Assembly: GCA_025094145.1 (NCBI GenBank) | Contig: JALLLS010000005.1 | Coordinates: forward strand, 372,001 to 436,000 | Direction of reading: 5' to 3' | DNA: 64,000 bases | From: Spinellus fusiger | Lineage: Eukaryota; Mucoromycota; Mucoromycetes; Mucorales; Phycomycetaceae | Part shown: positions 15,262 through 27,262 of the stretch, piece after piece | How positions within the stretch are numbered: position 1 is the stretch's first letter | How the letters are laid out: the number at the start of each line of letters is the position of its first letter | Notes under the pieces: model-generated | What the model saw: the letters and a program-made list of their open reading frames with translations, nothing else | Database searches by the model: none | Told to the model about the DNA's origin: nothing | Position numbers and translations under genes: made by a program

Positions 15262-16535
15262 ATGCCAGCGTCTGCTCATCTTCTCCAACAGCAGTCCTCT
15301 AGTTCCACGCCTGCGACTCAACCCAGCACACCTTGGGAGTCTATTGAGAGACTGCCAGAACCAGTTATGCCGTGGATGAAGTCTGAATCCAACACTTCTC
15401 TCGGTGGTGCTCGTCAGTCAGTGGACACTGCCAGCCTTCATGTTGTAAAGCGGTTTGCCCCTGATCCTAACATCAAGAAGAAGCAGCGTTGGACACCTCA
15501 CAAGTGGTGGCTACTGATAGCAAACACAGTGGTAAGGATATCTCCAATGCTGCTATTCACCCACTCACTCACTCACTCACCCACTACTGCTACAGTTGTT
15601 TTGTTATGGTCTAGGTGTGCTTGTGCTGGCTCTGTTGACCTTTTTCAAATGTAAGTGCCTCTTCATCTCACCATGACCCATAAAAGAAAAACAAGTCTAT
15701 CTCCGTGCAGATGTTTTGATTGTGGGTGAACGCATGCTATTGAATTGTAAGGGAAAAAGAAAAGGAGAGAATATACAGTCACTGACCGAGCCACTCTACA
15801 GTGATCACTGCTACAGGTGTCATTTGTTTGTTTACCTCCTTATTGGGCTATGCTGGAATTATGCTGAATAACCGTGCAGTGCTGACATTCTACAATCTGC
15901 TGCTATGGGTGTCCTTTGGCATGATTGCTGCTGTGGGCTATACCTCGTACCGCAAGAATAAGTGGAACATTGAGGTGGGTGGTGCCTATAGACACAGAGC
16001 ACAGAGCACAGAGCACAGAGAAGAGACATAGCAACAGAACAACTCATGTCTGTTTTTCTGTTTTTCCTTTCTTTTTTCTTTTTTCTGGTAGGGAAAACTC
16101 TCTTACCAGTGGCATTACAGCCTGGATGCTGATGACAGAGCAAGAATCCAAACCAATGTAAAGTATTATCTTAAAGAGAATCTTATCTGACATTCAAACA
16201 AGTTGCATTGCTGTGGTTACAAAATGTTCTCTGATTTCCATGAGCGATCCAACAAATGTTTTCCTCGTACACTACTGCCAGGCTGCAAATTCAAATACCA
16301 GACATTCACCAAGGAGGCCCTAACCACGTGCTACATTGTTGCCTTTTCTATGGTGCCTGTTCATTTGTTTGTCCTGTTCTCGGGATTAATGTGCTCCAAT
16401 CACATCAACCGCAAATTCGGAAAGGGTCTTCCTCCCAAGATCTATCGCCTTGACTACCAGGGCATTGTAGCTGGCACTCCTACAGGAAGTTCATTGAATG
16501 TACATACTGAAGGATTGCAGCAGAGACGTTCTTAA
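15262..16535 (+). CDS. Tetraspanin
   Basis: Six exons (15262-15531, 15596-15650, 15696-15746, 15802-15974, 16092-16157, 16203-16535) give 315 residues. There are four hydrophobic segments: TM1 spans the exon 1-2 junction (WWLLIANTVLFCYGLGVLVLA), TM2 and TM3 lie in exon 4, and TM4 in exon 6. Between TM3 and TM4 is the large extracellular loop with the diagnostic CCG (208-210) and further cysteines (NKCFP, GCKF). Tetraspanins organise membrane microdomains; fungal ones act in polarity and host penetration. The N-terminus is a roughly 85-residue Ser/Pro-rich cytosolic tail, longer than usual. Intron 2 has two in-frame acceptors 15 nt apart (15695 and 15710); the first is used here. Intron 4 has a weaker donor (GTGGGT). 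Confidence 0.87.
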
Positions 16536-16738
16536 TGTAAATAAACTTTTTTATTGAGTTTTCCTTCCTTTTTGTTTTTTTTCCTTTCTTTCTTTCTTTT
16601 TTTTTCTTTCTTTTTTGTATATTAAAAATATTTATATATATATTTATATATCTTTTATATATATCTTTATATATATATTTTATATAATTATATATATATA
16701 TTTATAAATGTAAATGTCAACTCTCTTCACCACTTTGC
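16536..16738. repeat. Convergent 3' region with (TA)n tract
   Basis: This lies between the convergent tetraspanin and CYC8 stops. It has a T-rich run followed by dense TATATA/TTTATATA repeats (about 16620-16705). Both 3' processing sites must be here. Confidence 0.75.
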
Positions 16739-19700
16739 TTATGCTGAACCTGCAGTGTGGTCGGCGGGTGAAGAAGGTGTTTCTTCAGAATGATGGTCTG
16801 AGGTGGGTTTATCCACTTCCATAATTTGGACCGTACCTTCTGATGTAGGGTCAGTAGCTAATGACTGCACACTCAACTCTTCCTGCAGCTTGGTCTTTTT
16901 GGTGTCTTCTTCGGGATCCTTGGAGTGAGAACGCTTTTCTCCTACAATGGATCGACCTCCCATGCTTAACAGGGCATCAGCAGCAGACTCATCATAATCC
17001 TCCTCCATGCTCTGGCTCTGGCTTTGGTTTTGGCTTTGGTTGTGGCTATGGTTGTGGCTCTGGCTTGGGCCTTGGCTCTGGCTCTGACTTGGACCTTGGC
17101 TCTGGCTTGGACCTGGACCTTGGCTCTGGCTTGGACCTTGGCTCTGGCTCTGGCTTGGACCTTGGTTCTGGTTCTGGCTCTGGCTCTGTCTTGGCTTCTC
17201 ATCTTTTTCTGTTTTCTCCATAGCATAACGGTAATCAGGTCGACGTTCTTCTGTTTCAATGAGTCTGGGAGGTCTGTAAGGCAGAGTGTCTTCATGTTTA
17301 ATCGCTACAGGATGACGCTGGTCTGGGTAGGGTTTGGCAGTATACATTGGGTCATTGGTGCGGCCTGGACGATAAGCAACCTCATGATCATAACTAGGGC
17401 GTGAATGTTCATAATGGGAGACATAGTCGTGGTGACCTGTACGAGGCGATGCATGTTCATAATGAGAGCCTTGGAGATGGAGAGGACCACGGGAGGGAGG
17501 ACGGGAGCTAGGCGATTTTGTATGGAGTTGTGCTTGAGGATGAGCTGGTGAATGGACTTGTGGGTGTCCTTGTGGGTGTCCTTGTGGGTGTGTTTGAGGA
17601 TGAGCTTGTGGGTGAGCTTGTGGGTGAGCTTGAGGATGAGCTTGAGGATGAGCTTGAGGATGAGCTTGAGGATGAGCTGGTGAATGGACTTGTGGGTGTC
17701 CTTGTGGGTGTCCCTGGGGGTGTCCTTGTAGGTGTCCCTGTGGATGAGCTTGTGGGTGAGCCTGAGGATGAGCTTGAGGATGAGCCTGAGGATGAGCCTG
17801 AGGATGAGCTTGTGGGTGTGCTTGTGGGTGAGCTTGTGGGTGTCCCTGAGGATGAGCCTGAGGATGAGCTTGTGGGTGAGCTTGTGGGTGAGCTTGTGGG
17901 TGAGCTTGTGGGTGTCCCTGAGGATGAGCTTGTGGGTGAGCTTGAGGGTGAGCTTGAGGGTGAGCTTGAGGGTGAGCTTGAGGATGAGCTTGTGGGTGAC
18001 CCTGAGGATGAGCCTGAGGATGTCCTAACGGGTGTTGTTGTTGCTGTTGTTGAGATGGTACTTGTGAGTGGGAGACATGCTGAGCAATTCGACTTGGTGG
18101 GTTTGTTTCTGTATGTCCAGCAGGATTAGGAGATCGTATGCTATCCAAAGTAGCTGTCTTGGCAAAAGGCGATTGTCGCATACTCATAGGAGGAAGATTT
18201 GCTTGAGAAGCTTGAGCAGGTGCACTATGGCGGCCATCCTCTATCATTGGGTTGATTTGGGGTCTTTCTGTGGGAGTAGGTGCACGTCCGCTCCCAATAT
18301 CAGGAATTCTCAAGTCTTCACGAGGAGTGTAAGGAGGATAGGTCTTTGGTGAATGACGCCCACTGTTTGGCATGGGAAGGTCGCGAGGAGGACCCAACAT
18401 AGGCTCATGAGAAGAATGGGTATGCTAACAATAAGTAGGGAGTGACATGATTCAAACTTACAATAGGCATAAGAGCCCTGTCTTCACCACGCGGCTGAGC
18501 ATTGTTGGCTGCAGTGTGGTAAGCAGACATACTTGAGGGAGGTCCTGAGGGAGCAGACTTATTGGAAAAGAGGTTGCATGGATGAGTGCATGGATAAGTG
18601 CATGGATGAGTGCATGGATGAGTGCACTGTGCTGTAGAAGCAGCAAAAAGAGCTTACCTGTCTATAAGAAGAAGGTCCATTGAGTGGCTGTGCAGTTGGA
18701 CCACTTTGGTATTGGCTTGGGTTGCTGACATCCTGAGGAGTAGGAACACCGCCCGTTCTGTGCATAGTTTATCAGCTTCAGATGGAGAAAAGTGTACTTA
18801 CGACTGAGACTGTGCAGCTTGGGATTTGCGCAACAGTTCGAGACGCTGCTTAATGTGAGGGTTCGAGGGATCCAACTCAGCAGCACGCTGATAGGCATCC
18901 AAGGCATCCTGGATCTGGTTGTTGCAGGACTCATACAGCGTGCCAAGATCATACCAAACTTCACTGATGTAAGGATTCAATCGAATGGCCCTACTGTAAG
19001 CATCCAGGGCGTCTCTGTACTGCTTCTGATGAGTTCTGTGCATTCTACACTGGGACGTGTTACCTGATTGATTTGGTAGTAAAGAACACCAATAGAGCAC
19101 CAGAAAGTGGGGTTGCGGGCATCTCTGTACACTGCTTGTTGGTAGGCTTCATAGGCCTTGTTGTAGTTTTGTTCTGCCATGTAGCATCGTCCAAGCAGAT
19201 ACCATGACTGGGCATCATTGCTGTCTGACTTGAGTGAGCGTGTCAGGTACTGAATGGCCAGTGACTGGTTGCAGAAAGAGGTGTTTTGTTGATGGTACAA
19301 CCAACCCAGCTGCTGAAGTACTTTGGCATGGTCGGGATTCTCGGCCAACACACGCTCATAGGCCTCTTTGGCTAGTTCATACTCCTTTTGCTGTTCATAC
19401 ACATGGCCCGTTTGGAACCAAATGTCGGATTCAGTCAATGGGCGAGGAGGAGAATGCAGGATGTAGCGGAAGCACTAGCCCACAGAGACATTACAACACT
19501 GTTGATGGGATGTTATTGTTTACCTGCAAACTAAGATCAAACTTCTGCTGCTGTTTGTAGATAATACCGAGCCGAAAGTAGATTTCATTGGCCTTTTCGA
19601 ACTTGAGATCCATTTTCATAACAGCGGAAAAGGCTTCTTCGGCATGTTCGAGGGATCCATAACGATCGTACAGAATACCAATGCCGTACCACAGCTTGGG

Positions 19701-20247
19701 ATCCTAGGAGAGAAAAGAAGATAGGTGAGTGAGTGAGTAGGTGGGTAGGTGGGTAGGTGGGTAGAAGAGGATTGTTTTGACAGTCACTTACCTTTGGGTT
19801 TGACAGGTGGTAAAGGGCTTGTTGGTAGGCCTGGTAGGCTTCTTGTAAATTATCCATCATTAAATAGCAGTGTCCAAGAGCAGCCCATGTTTCTCCATTG
19901 TTATCTTGAATAGCAAGAATGCGCTTAAAGTACTCCACAGCCTATAAAAGTGAATACATGTAGAAAACGGTGGTTGCTTACTTTGCCAAACTGCTCTCTT
20001 CCTCTGCATAAAGACGCGATCTGAGAAAGAGCCACAATAGAAAAGGGATTGTGCCGCAAAGCAGATTCATAATAACTAATAGCTTTGTCGTACTGTGTCA
20101 TCATTTCAGCTAGATTGCCTGTACAAGTGTCAGTGGAAAAGGCTCTTGTGTGTAGGGGTTACCCATAGAGAGCCATGTCTGCTCATTAACAAGCGCTAGT
20201 TTCTGCGCTGCAGTGGTAGGTAGCTGTGGTGGTCCGGATGTAGCCAT
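16739..20247 (-). CDS. CYC8: Cyc8/Ssn6 general transcriptional corepressor (TPR protein)
   Basis: Nine minus-strand exons (20247-20163, 20118-19982, 19941-19792, 19703-19524, 19474-19064, 19025-18802, 18757-18658, 18557-18462, 18424-16739) join in phase to 1022 residues. Residues about 25-400 are tandem TPRs (for example the units with WAALGHCYLMMDN, KLWYGIGILYDR, SWYLLGRCYMAEQNY and VWYDLGTLYESCNN), as in Ssn6. This array binds Tup1 and DNA-bound repressors in the nucleus. The C-terminal half is disordered: about forty HPQ(A/G) tetrapeptides (about 17540-18040), then QSQ/GPSQ repeats (about 17020-17190), and an acidic end with a Lys-rich patch. Yeast has polyQ and poly(QA) there instead. The long opposite-strand frames over the repeats are mirror artefacts. 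Confidence 0.93.
17540..18040 (-). repeat. 12-bp coding minisatellite encoding HPQ(A/G)
   Basis: A degenerate 12-bp unit is repeated about forty times inside CYC8 exon 9. Variation is largely A/G at the fourth residue, with a few V, T and SPA interruptions. Two higher-order duplicated blocks (GHPQVHSPAHPQA) show amplification by blocks as well as by single units. Confidence 0.95.
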
Positions 20248-20738
20248 AGTACTAGATGAGCATATCGAGGTAAACTTCTTTAGCTACGTCATTCTTGTAC
20301 GCGACAGTCAACGTTAGGCTGTGCTATTCACCTGATTTTCTCTCTCTCTCTCTTTTTATCGGGTAAGAAGGAAAAAAAAAAGAAAAAGAATCTCAAGGCA
20401 GGTGTACAAGTGGTAAAGAGAGAAAATAATAGACTAACGAAATTACAGGAAAATGGGATTTGACTGTAAACAAGCCGTTCAAACTAGAGACAGAAATGGG
20501 CGTAACCTTCACTCTAAGAAAGAAAAAAAAAAAAGAATGAGAAAAAAAAAATTCAACTCGGGTCTTTATCCTAACTCCGATTTATAGACAAATTAAGCGA
20601 TCGTCAGGAGGGGAATCTATTTTTTTTTTCCTTTATAGCAACAGAGGGTGGTAACTGCATAGCAACCGATGGATTTATAGGCACCTTAACCAATGACATA
20701 CTTCCTATAATTATAATATCAAAACACTCTCTACTTTT
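20248..20738. other. CYC8 upstream region
   Basis: No gene seen. It contains TCTCTCTC (about 20340-20355) and A-rich runs. It should include the CYC8 promoter. Confidence 0.6.
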
Positions 20739-21137
20739 TTATATATAATTTATCTTATTTGATTGGATGTTAAATTGTAACGTCACCCATGTAGGGTCTT
20801 CTTGTAGGAATATGAGGTAGTACTTTGGAGGGTTGGGTGAGATAGAAAAATACAGAGAAGCACAGTGCAAAATAACAAGACATATGCTGCACAACCCTAC
20901 ATTTCGGTATTTGAAGCGGTGTTTATTTCCTTTTTCATCAGAGAAATGGTCTATCGTTTCTCTCTGTTTGGAACCGGAGATGATACGGGGAAGATAGAGT
21001 TTTTTATATGGTATAGTCTGTATTCGGGGTATGTATGTTACATAAAAGGAATGTCTATGAATAGAGTCATCTATTAAAACTGATTGGCTGGTGATGCTCG
21101 TGGCTATTACAGCAATTACCATGAGAAGGTACGTCAT
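20739..21137 (-). CDS. Possible orphan protein with signal-peptide-like N-terminus
   Basis: A 132-codon open frame begins at ATG 21137. Its first 20 residues (MTYLLMVIAVIATSITSQSV) look like a secretory signal, and a second hydrophobic patch (SICLVILHCASLYFSI) lies near residue 85. I recognise no family. It is a single uninterrupted frame in an AT-rich, relic-rich area, so chance is possible. Its presumed promoter contains the 10-bp tandem array at 21201-21370. The opposite strand also has a 70-codon frame over the same bases. Confidence 0.25.
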   Translation of the reverse strand: MTYLLMVIAVIATSITSQSVLIDDSIHRHSFYVTYIPRIQTIPYKKLYLPRIISGSKQRETIDHFSDEKGNKHRFKYRNVGLCSICLVILHCASLYFSISPNPPKYYLIFLQEDPTWVTLQFNIQSNKINYI

Positions 21138-21200
21138 GCATCAGCCGATATCAGGCCTCATATACTATGGACATTTGTTCATTATGCTTTCTAGGCAGGC

Positions 21201-21370
21201 CAATGTAAGTCAATGTAAGTCAATGTAAGTCAATGTAAGTCAATGTAGAACAATGTAAGTCAATGTAGAACAATGTAAGTCAATGTAGACCAATGTAAAC
21301 CAATGTAAACCAATGTAAACCAATGTAAACCAATGTAAACCAATGTAAACCAATGTAGACCAATGTAGGA
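21201..21370. repeat. Tandem array, 17 copies of a 10-bp unit
   Basis: The unit is CAATGTA followed by AGT, AAC, GAA, GAC or GGA, repeated exactly every 10 bp from 21201 to 21370. Copies ending AAGT sit mainly at the left and AAAC/AGAC at the right, showing local homogenisation. Each left-hand unit contains GTAAGT, the consensus 5' splice site. Confidence 0.97.
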
Positions 21371-24300
21371 GGTGTCTTTTGGTGTGTATGTCTATGCACT
21401 AGAATGTGCCTATGGATGGTATGCATCAACAACTCATAGAATGCTCTTTATTAGACCCTCTGTTGATTTCAAGCTGAAAATAGGTAGAGAATAGGCATTA
21501 GCTCAACATGATAGCAGGACATTACTATGGTGTTGGCCTCATGGGAGTTCAATAGAGACTCTCCTTTCTTTTCTTGCACTCTAGAACAGCTAAATAGAGC
21601 CACTCCAGGGCATCTTTCTTACTAGCAGTAGTATTTCCCTTTACTCTACACTCTATGGGTGTATAGATATACACACTAAGCAATGGTTCTTTTCTTCTTC
21701 TTCCTCTTCCTCTTCTCTCTCCTTCTCCTTCTCTTCTCTGCCATGACGAGATTCATCGATTCATCAACACGTCTGTGGGTCTACCTTTATAGGTTTCTAA
21801 ATAAATAGATAAATTCTCCCTGTAAAGGATTTAAACTGAGTCATCGCCTCTCATTGATACCACCAGACTGTTTTAAGGTTCAAAAAGAATCAATGTTTGG
21901 ATCTTTCTACACTGTCGGTGTTGACAGACACATCTTGTTTATTTATCCTTGTACCTCTGTACCATTTGAACATTGTTCTGAATTAAGAAGTACCAACCTT
22001 AATTCTTTAATTAAGACGGAGAGATGGTCTATCACAGACGCTAATGTCAATCCAAGAGAGAAATTAGAGTTAAACTACCGAGATAACTTTCTATAGAAAT
22101 CGACCACTTTGGTGGTAGAACAAAGAACTCCAATACCGGGCAGGATAAATCACAAGCATACCTTTGTACTGTTGAGGTTAAAGTTTATCTACACCAGGAT
22201 GAAGTCTCTACTAGAGTTAGTGAGTAGGAATCTTAAATAAATTATTTAGTCTATTTCCTTTTTGACAGATGAACTACAGCAAGAGTGACGATCTGTAAAG
22301 CACAAGTAGCCTAGTAACAAACTGTGGGGAAAAGTTGGTTTTGGGCCTTGGGTCCTATTCGCTACCAGTCGCATTTCCTTTATTGAATTCAAATCTGTTT
22401 TTTCTTTATTTGTTTATATATTCTTTCTTTGGAGAATCATGAAACGTCAAGGAGTAAACATCACAACTATATCAGAAAGAACAACAATGGCAAAGATAAA
22501 CATGCCAAATATATTGTTTAAATGAATGGATTCATAGACGCTCGTCATCCTAAAGGTAGATCAGAAGAGTGTGTTTATAGTCGATAAACCTTGGGCTATG
22601 AAAGAGAATCTAGATTTATGCCAGACCTTATCTCTTTTATTAAAGAACTATAGTATGGGACTAGAACCATTGAGGATAAAGACATTCTGGAATTCTGATC
22701 CATGCATTAAATGTTAGCTATAATATGAGGACATGTATATAAAATATCCATAAGGTATAAGGTAGGGAGGCTACTTGATTTACGACTACAAAATTCAGTA
22801 AAAGAACCCACACCAGACTTCATCATGAGATTATAGACTTCATGTTATGATTCATACATTGCTTATAGATTGTTTTACTTGAGAGTCCTTTTGGATCCAT
22901 AGCGTATGGCTGTCTAAGAGTTTAATCTATAATAATAGTAATCGTAATGATAGACAATTGAATGCCTTTTATATTCTAATCAATATGGCTATTCATCTTA
23001 ATGTCAATTACAAAAATCAGAGAAAGGTGATGCTTCTCACATTAGAAGAAGGTACTGTTGAATTCTATACTTACTAGGCAGAAAGAAAGAAAGGTTAGAT
23101 TAACAAATATTAAGTGATCTGTAAAAGACAATGAGAGATTATTTGTATAAAAATAAAAATATAAATAAAAATAAATTACTAAAGTTTTGATGGTCATAAT
23201 TTAATCAGTAATCCAAGAACTTTGACTTTCTATAGGTTACAGAATCATCTGAAAGCATATTTTTGTAATAGTTTGTGGGAAGAGACTCATTTGGACAGAG
23301 GCTCATTCTCAATTACTATAGAAATAGAGAGTCCACCAAGAAAAATATTGGTGATGGCGTGATGAATAATTGAATCTCTCAAAAATACCTCTTCATTTCT
23401 ATTGAATACCTTTAGAATATATCCAATCAATACATTAGATAATGTAAATACTTTCTTAACCCTGCTGTAGAGTCATAGGCATAGTCTACTGTTTGCATAA
23501 AAGTAAATATTGGTTGAGGTTACCAACAACCTTATTATAGACATGGTACAAGATCAAGAATACTGACACTCAAATGTTTACAGCATGTGTTGTAACTATC
23601 TTTTTTTCTTCTGTGCTTTATTTAAGTTTAGAGTCTTCACCATGTGTATTATATAAAACCTTATGCCTAAAAGAAATAGGTACATCTTACAAAAAGTATG
23701 TTGGGGACTCAATAAGTGTACAACTATTAGTTTTAGAAACTGTAATATGCAAGTCATTGTATTACTTTTATTACTCATAGTTGTACGATATGAACATGGT
23801 TTCATAAGACATTCAGAATAGGCTAAACTCTAAACTACAAAACTACAACTCCTATGGTGCTGGTAAATAGATAAACAAATTTACAGACACATCTGCCATG
23901 CTTTGTTCTTGGCGTGCTCATTCATAGTCTCAGTATTTGAATGTTCTCTAGGTCACACACTTATGTTAAATCTTCCTATTCATATCATCCTGTAGATTTA
24001 CTCAATAAATATCCCAAAGTTCTAATCAACAAACAATTGGATACTTTATTAATAAGATAAAAATTAAATTTCTAATTCTGAAGATCTTATAAAGTAACCA
24101 TTCCATAAAAACAAGATACAAAACATAAGGCACTATAATGATGAATGAACTTTCGAAACTTGGCGTTTAGCCATATCTAGAGTATTGTATTGTTATTCCA
24201 TGATGTGTCTTTAAACTTTTTACGCTCTATCTCCAGAGTGGCGTTCAACAAAGCTATTGCAAAAAGAGCAAGACAAGTTGTTAGATATCAGGTATATTAA

Positions 24301-26088
24301 AACCAGTGGCTAAAGGTAGATAGAATCCAGTAATACTTTCTCTTTTTGGTACCAACTATTCATTAAATCATCTATATTCTACGGCCACGGAGATGCAAAA
24401 AAAATGCTGTTCTGGAGAAATATTAACATGAGGATGGCTTTATCCTTCCCATGTATTAGCACTGGGTGTGTCAATAAGATAGGACAAAAATACCCAAGGG
24501 TAGGTTGGTATAATAATATAATCATCCTAAGAAATGCAATTGAGGATGAACTCAAAGTAGATGGGTAGTTTAAAAAAAGAAAAGACAACTAGCAATGAAT
24601 TTAACTCTTAATAGGAAAGTTAAATACACTACCAGTGACCGGAAAGAATAAGAAAGAACACCCATTTAGCAGAATGAGAACGTAAAGCTTTACCAGAATA
24701 GGATATTTACCATTCAGGAATTGTAATTTATATTATTATAAGACATCACCAACCCTATTGATTTGCTTACTGTTTATAGCAGATTATTTATTCATGCTCA
24801 AGACAGGAGCACTTCAATTTTCAAGTAATTGTCTGTGGTACATACCTGACTAGCTGGCTGCACCAAAGAATTATAGCATACCAATCCCCATTATTACAAG
24901 GGTCTTTTGTCTATCTACAATTGATGCTACACTCTGTTTATAAATGCTTAGTCCGGGGTATACGTGGCATTTTCTAATTGAGGAGACCAGTCATATCGAA
25001 AGAGAGAAAATATCTGTTGGCCTAAGGGGTTAAACTAGGCCATATTGGACTTTAAATCACCAGCCACGCAAGCAGACAAATACCGAGTAACATAAATAAA
25101 CATAAATGTTGCGGTTTTGATATCAATTATTACTTTGTAATTAGAAATGAACTAAAATATGACTAGTTTTGAATTACAGTTTTTTAACCTAAAATTAAAA
25201 AACCGTCAACAGATGTTTTAATATTCTACCTGTACTATGAGCGTCCTGTAGCGATACCTGAGGAAGAAGATCATTTGGTTCTTTTGAGATGCTGACTCTT
25301 ACGGTGATGAATTGAATGCACTTTTTAATGTTTACTGTAGAACCATGTACTGTGCTAAGATTGTCTTCCAGTACTTGTCTCTAAGAAGGGTTTAAAGTGT
25401 GTCTTGCCTTTGTGTGGATCAGACAATGGGCCTATTTTGAGTATTTGTTTTATACCTACAGTATAAGAGATCACCACTAATAGGATCAGTAAGCACACAC
25501 TTATTCATAGTCTTGAGGATTTCATCTTTTAATAACAGAAAACCAAGGGAAAACATCATCAACAGCATGGTATCTAGTGTCATGTAACAAGAGATTAAGC
25601 TTATTTTTTTGCAGTAGAAAGTCAATGAATATTATTCTTCATTATTTGTGCATGTTTTTTCTCTTGTCTGATGCATTCTGACTAAAGACATGTCTTTGTC
25701 AATTTTTTTTACATGAATGAATTGTGAAGAAAGAAAGTGTGTGTGACAATGGTTATTTGCACTATGAACTTGCTATTTTAGTAAGGGTCTGTAGTGCTCA
25801 TTCTTCTGACATGGTAATATAAACTATTAAGATAGGAGAAAGGGAAAAGGAGATGGTATATTGAATACATCACTATCAGTAGACATGCTAAGAGAATAAA
25901 GCTGTATACCAACACAGGTCCTACGAAAGATGGTCATAAATATATGTCTTTCATGAAGGAGGCTTACCAATGAATCCTATTTAAAGGAACACTATTAATG
26001 TTAGAATGATTATAGAATAGAAAAATATATTTATAATAATAATGAATAAGCCTCACTGCACATGAGATAAAAATATAACTATGCACCC
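21371..26088. other. AT-rich gene-poor stretch, probably decayed mobile DNA
   Basis: I see no supportable gene in these 4.7 kb. All frames are short and stop-rich. A few open patches (about 21854-22096 and 22920-23080 on the plus strand) have no recognisable domain. The base composition matches the other relic regions rather than the gene blocks, so this is likely old transposon debris. Confidence 0.5.
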
Positions 26089-27262
26089 TTACACACCGGG
26101 AGATCTTTAGGATATAAAAGGAAATAGGAAGAAATACAATTGTTTAAATATGACACATCGATTTGAAAAAGTGTGAAAATAAATTATGTATTCATATTAG
26201 ATTTTAAATAAAAACTATGTTGATTTAACTGTAAATATCTGAATCCTGGAGGAAACCATTTTCGATGTGGCGATATAATATAATATGAATACAAATATCT
26301 ATTCTTCTCGACAGAAAGGAACTGGTCGGTGGTGACCATTTAAATACTCTTCTGCAATTATATAGATATTCTCTGATGCATTTACATCCCTGTTCCAAAC
26401 AATTTCACAATCTTGGCAAGCATGGATACTGTTGAAATTCACTAATACCTTGGTGAGGATATTTGTGTTATAAGTGTGGCAGATCTTGAGAACAAAAATA
26501 AAACAGAGTAACTGTTAGAAGAGCTTTTCATATTGATTGAGAGGTCAATCATGCTTACTCTCGATGTAAAGAACTCATCGACATCAACTACAAGAAGATC
26601 TCCATCTTTTTGTCTCTTTTTTCAATGATTGATATAACACTCTCGTCAAACCAACACAATGACCTTTAAACTTGGCAGCATCTTTTACCTTTATTCCTGT
26701 GCCATAAGCAATTACAGGTATCTTGGTAGGATCATACTCTAATCTTTTTCGGCAACAAAGCCCCTTTTCAATAGTAAAATAATAGTAAAAATAATTAGTT
26801 TGAGATGTATTAATGTACTCTCTATGTATGTCGTATTACCCTTGGACTGGCACCTTCTTGCCTTTGCCTTTTTAAAGGATTCACTGGGTTTATTATAGTA
26901 AAAGAATATACAATAGAAACTGACTAACATGTCAGACATAATAAATATACACAAACACTTGCCAGATCACAACAGTTGGTTTATATGCCAGACAAAGGCA
27001 AACAAAATAAAGAGGATAGAAGTTATGAAGAACAACAGACAGTGTGTTTGGCAGGTATTTATATCCGAGCAGAAGATAACAAAACGGAATTTCACAATTC
27101 ATTTACTTAATCAGAACTACCAAATTAATGCAGACTACAACAACATTTTAGAAAGAAAAAGAAGTGCTTAAAGAACAGTTGCCTAGTTACCCATTGTGAT
27201 CAAATTGTATATTGTGTTCCTGTTCATGTACCCTCTTTGATTTCCCTAGACCAGCCTTTGTA
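26089..27262 (-). pseudogene. Fanzor-like (eukaryotic TnpB) nuclease relic, copy 1
   Basis: Read on the minus strand, the distal part encodes the Fanzor/TnpB C-terminal block: VVDVDEFFTSR, then across a putative GTAAGC...AG intron a zinc-ribbon (C-H-T ... C-Q-D-C) and the RuvC-III motif WNRDVNAS. It ends EEYLNGHHRPVPFCRE, like known Fanzor tails. Upstream, IPVIAYGTG and KRGFVAE-type pieces are in other frames. This copy keeps the tail but has Tyr where a zinc-ribbon Cys is expected (HTYN), and frame breaks upstream. Fanzors are RNA-guided DNA endonucleases spread with transposons. It is 97%-like in overall appearance to copy 2 by eye; no alignment was computed. Confidence 0.65.

Noticed and set aside
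17518..18129. 203-codon plus-strand frame of GELVGELVGVPEDE repeats, plus a 98-codon MSLWVSLR frame
   Set aside because: Both are antisense translations of the 12-bp HPQ(A/G) minisatellite inside CYC8; no start context, domain or splice support.
21201..21370. Possible CRISPR-like array
   Set aside because: The 10-bp units are contiguous with no spacers; it is a minisatellite in a eukaryotic genome.
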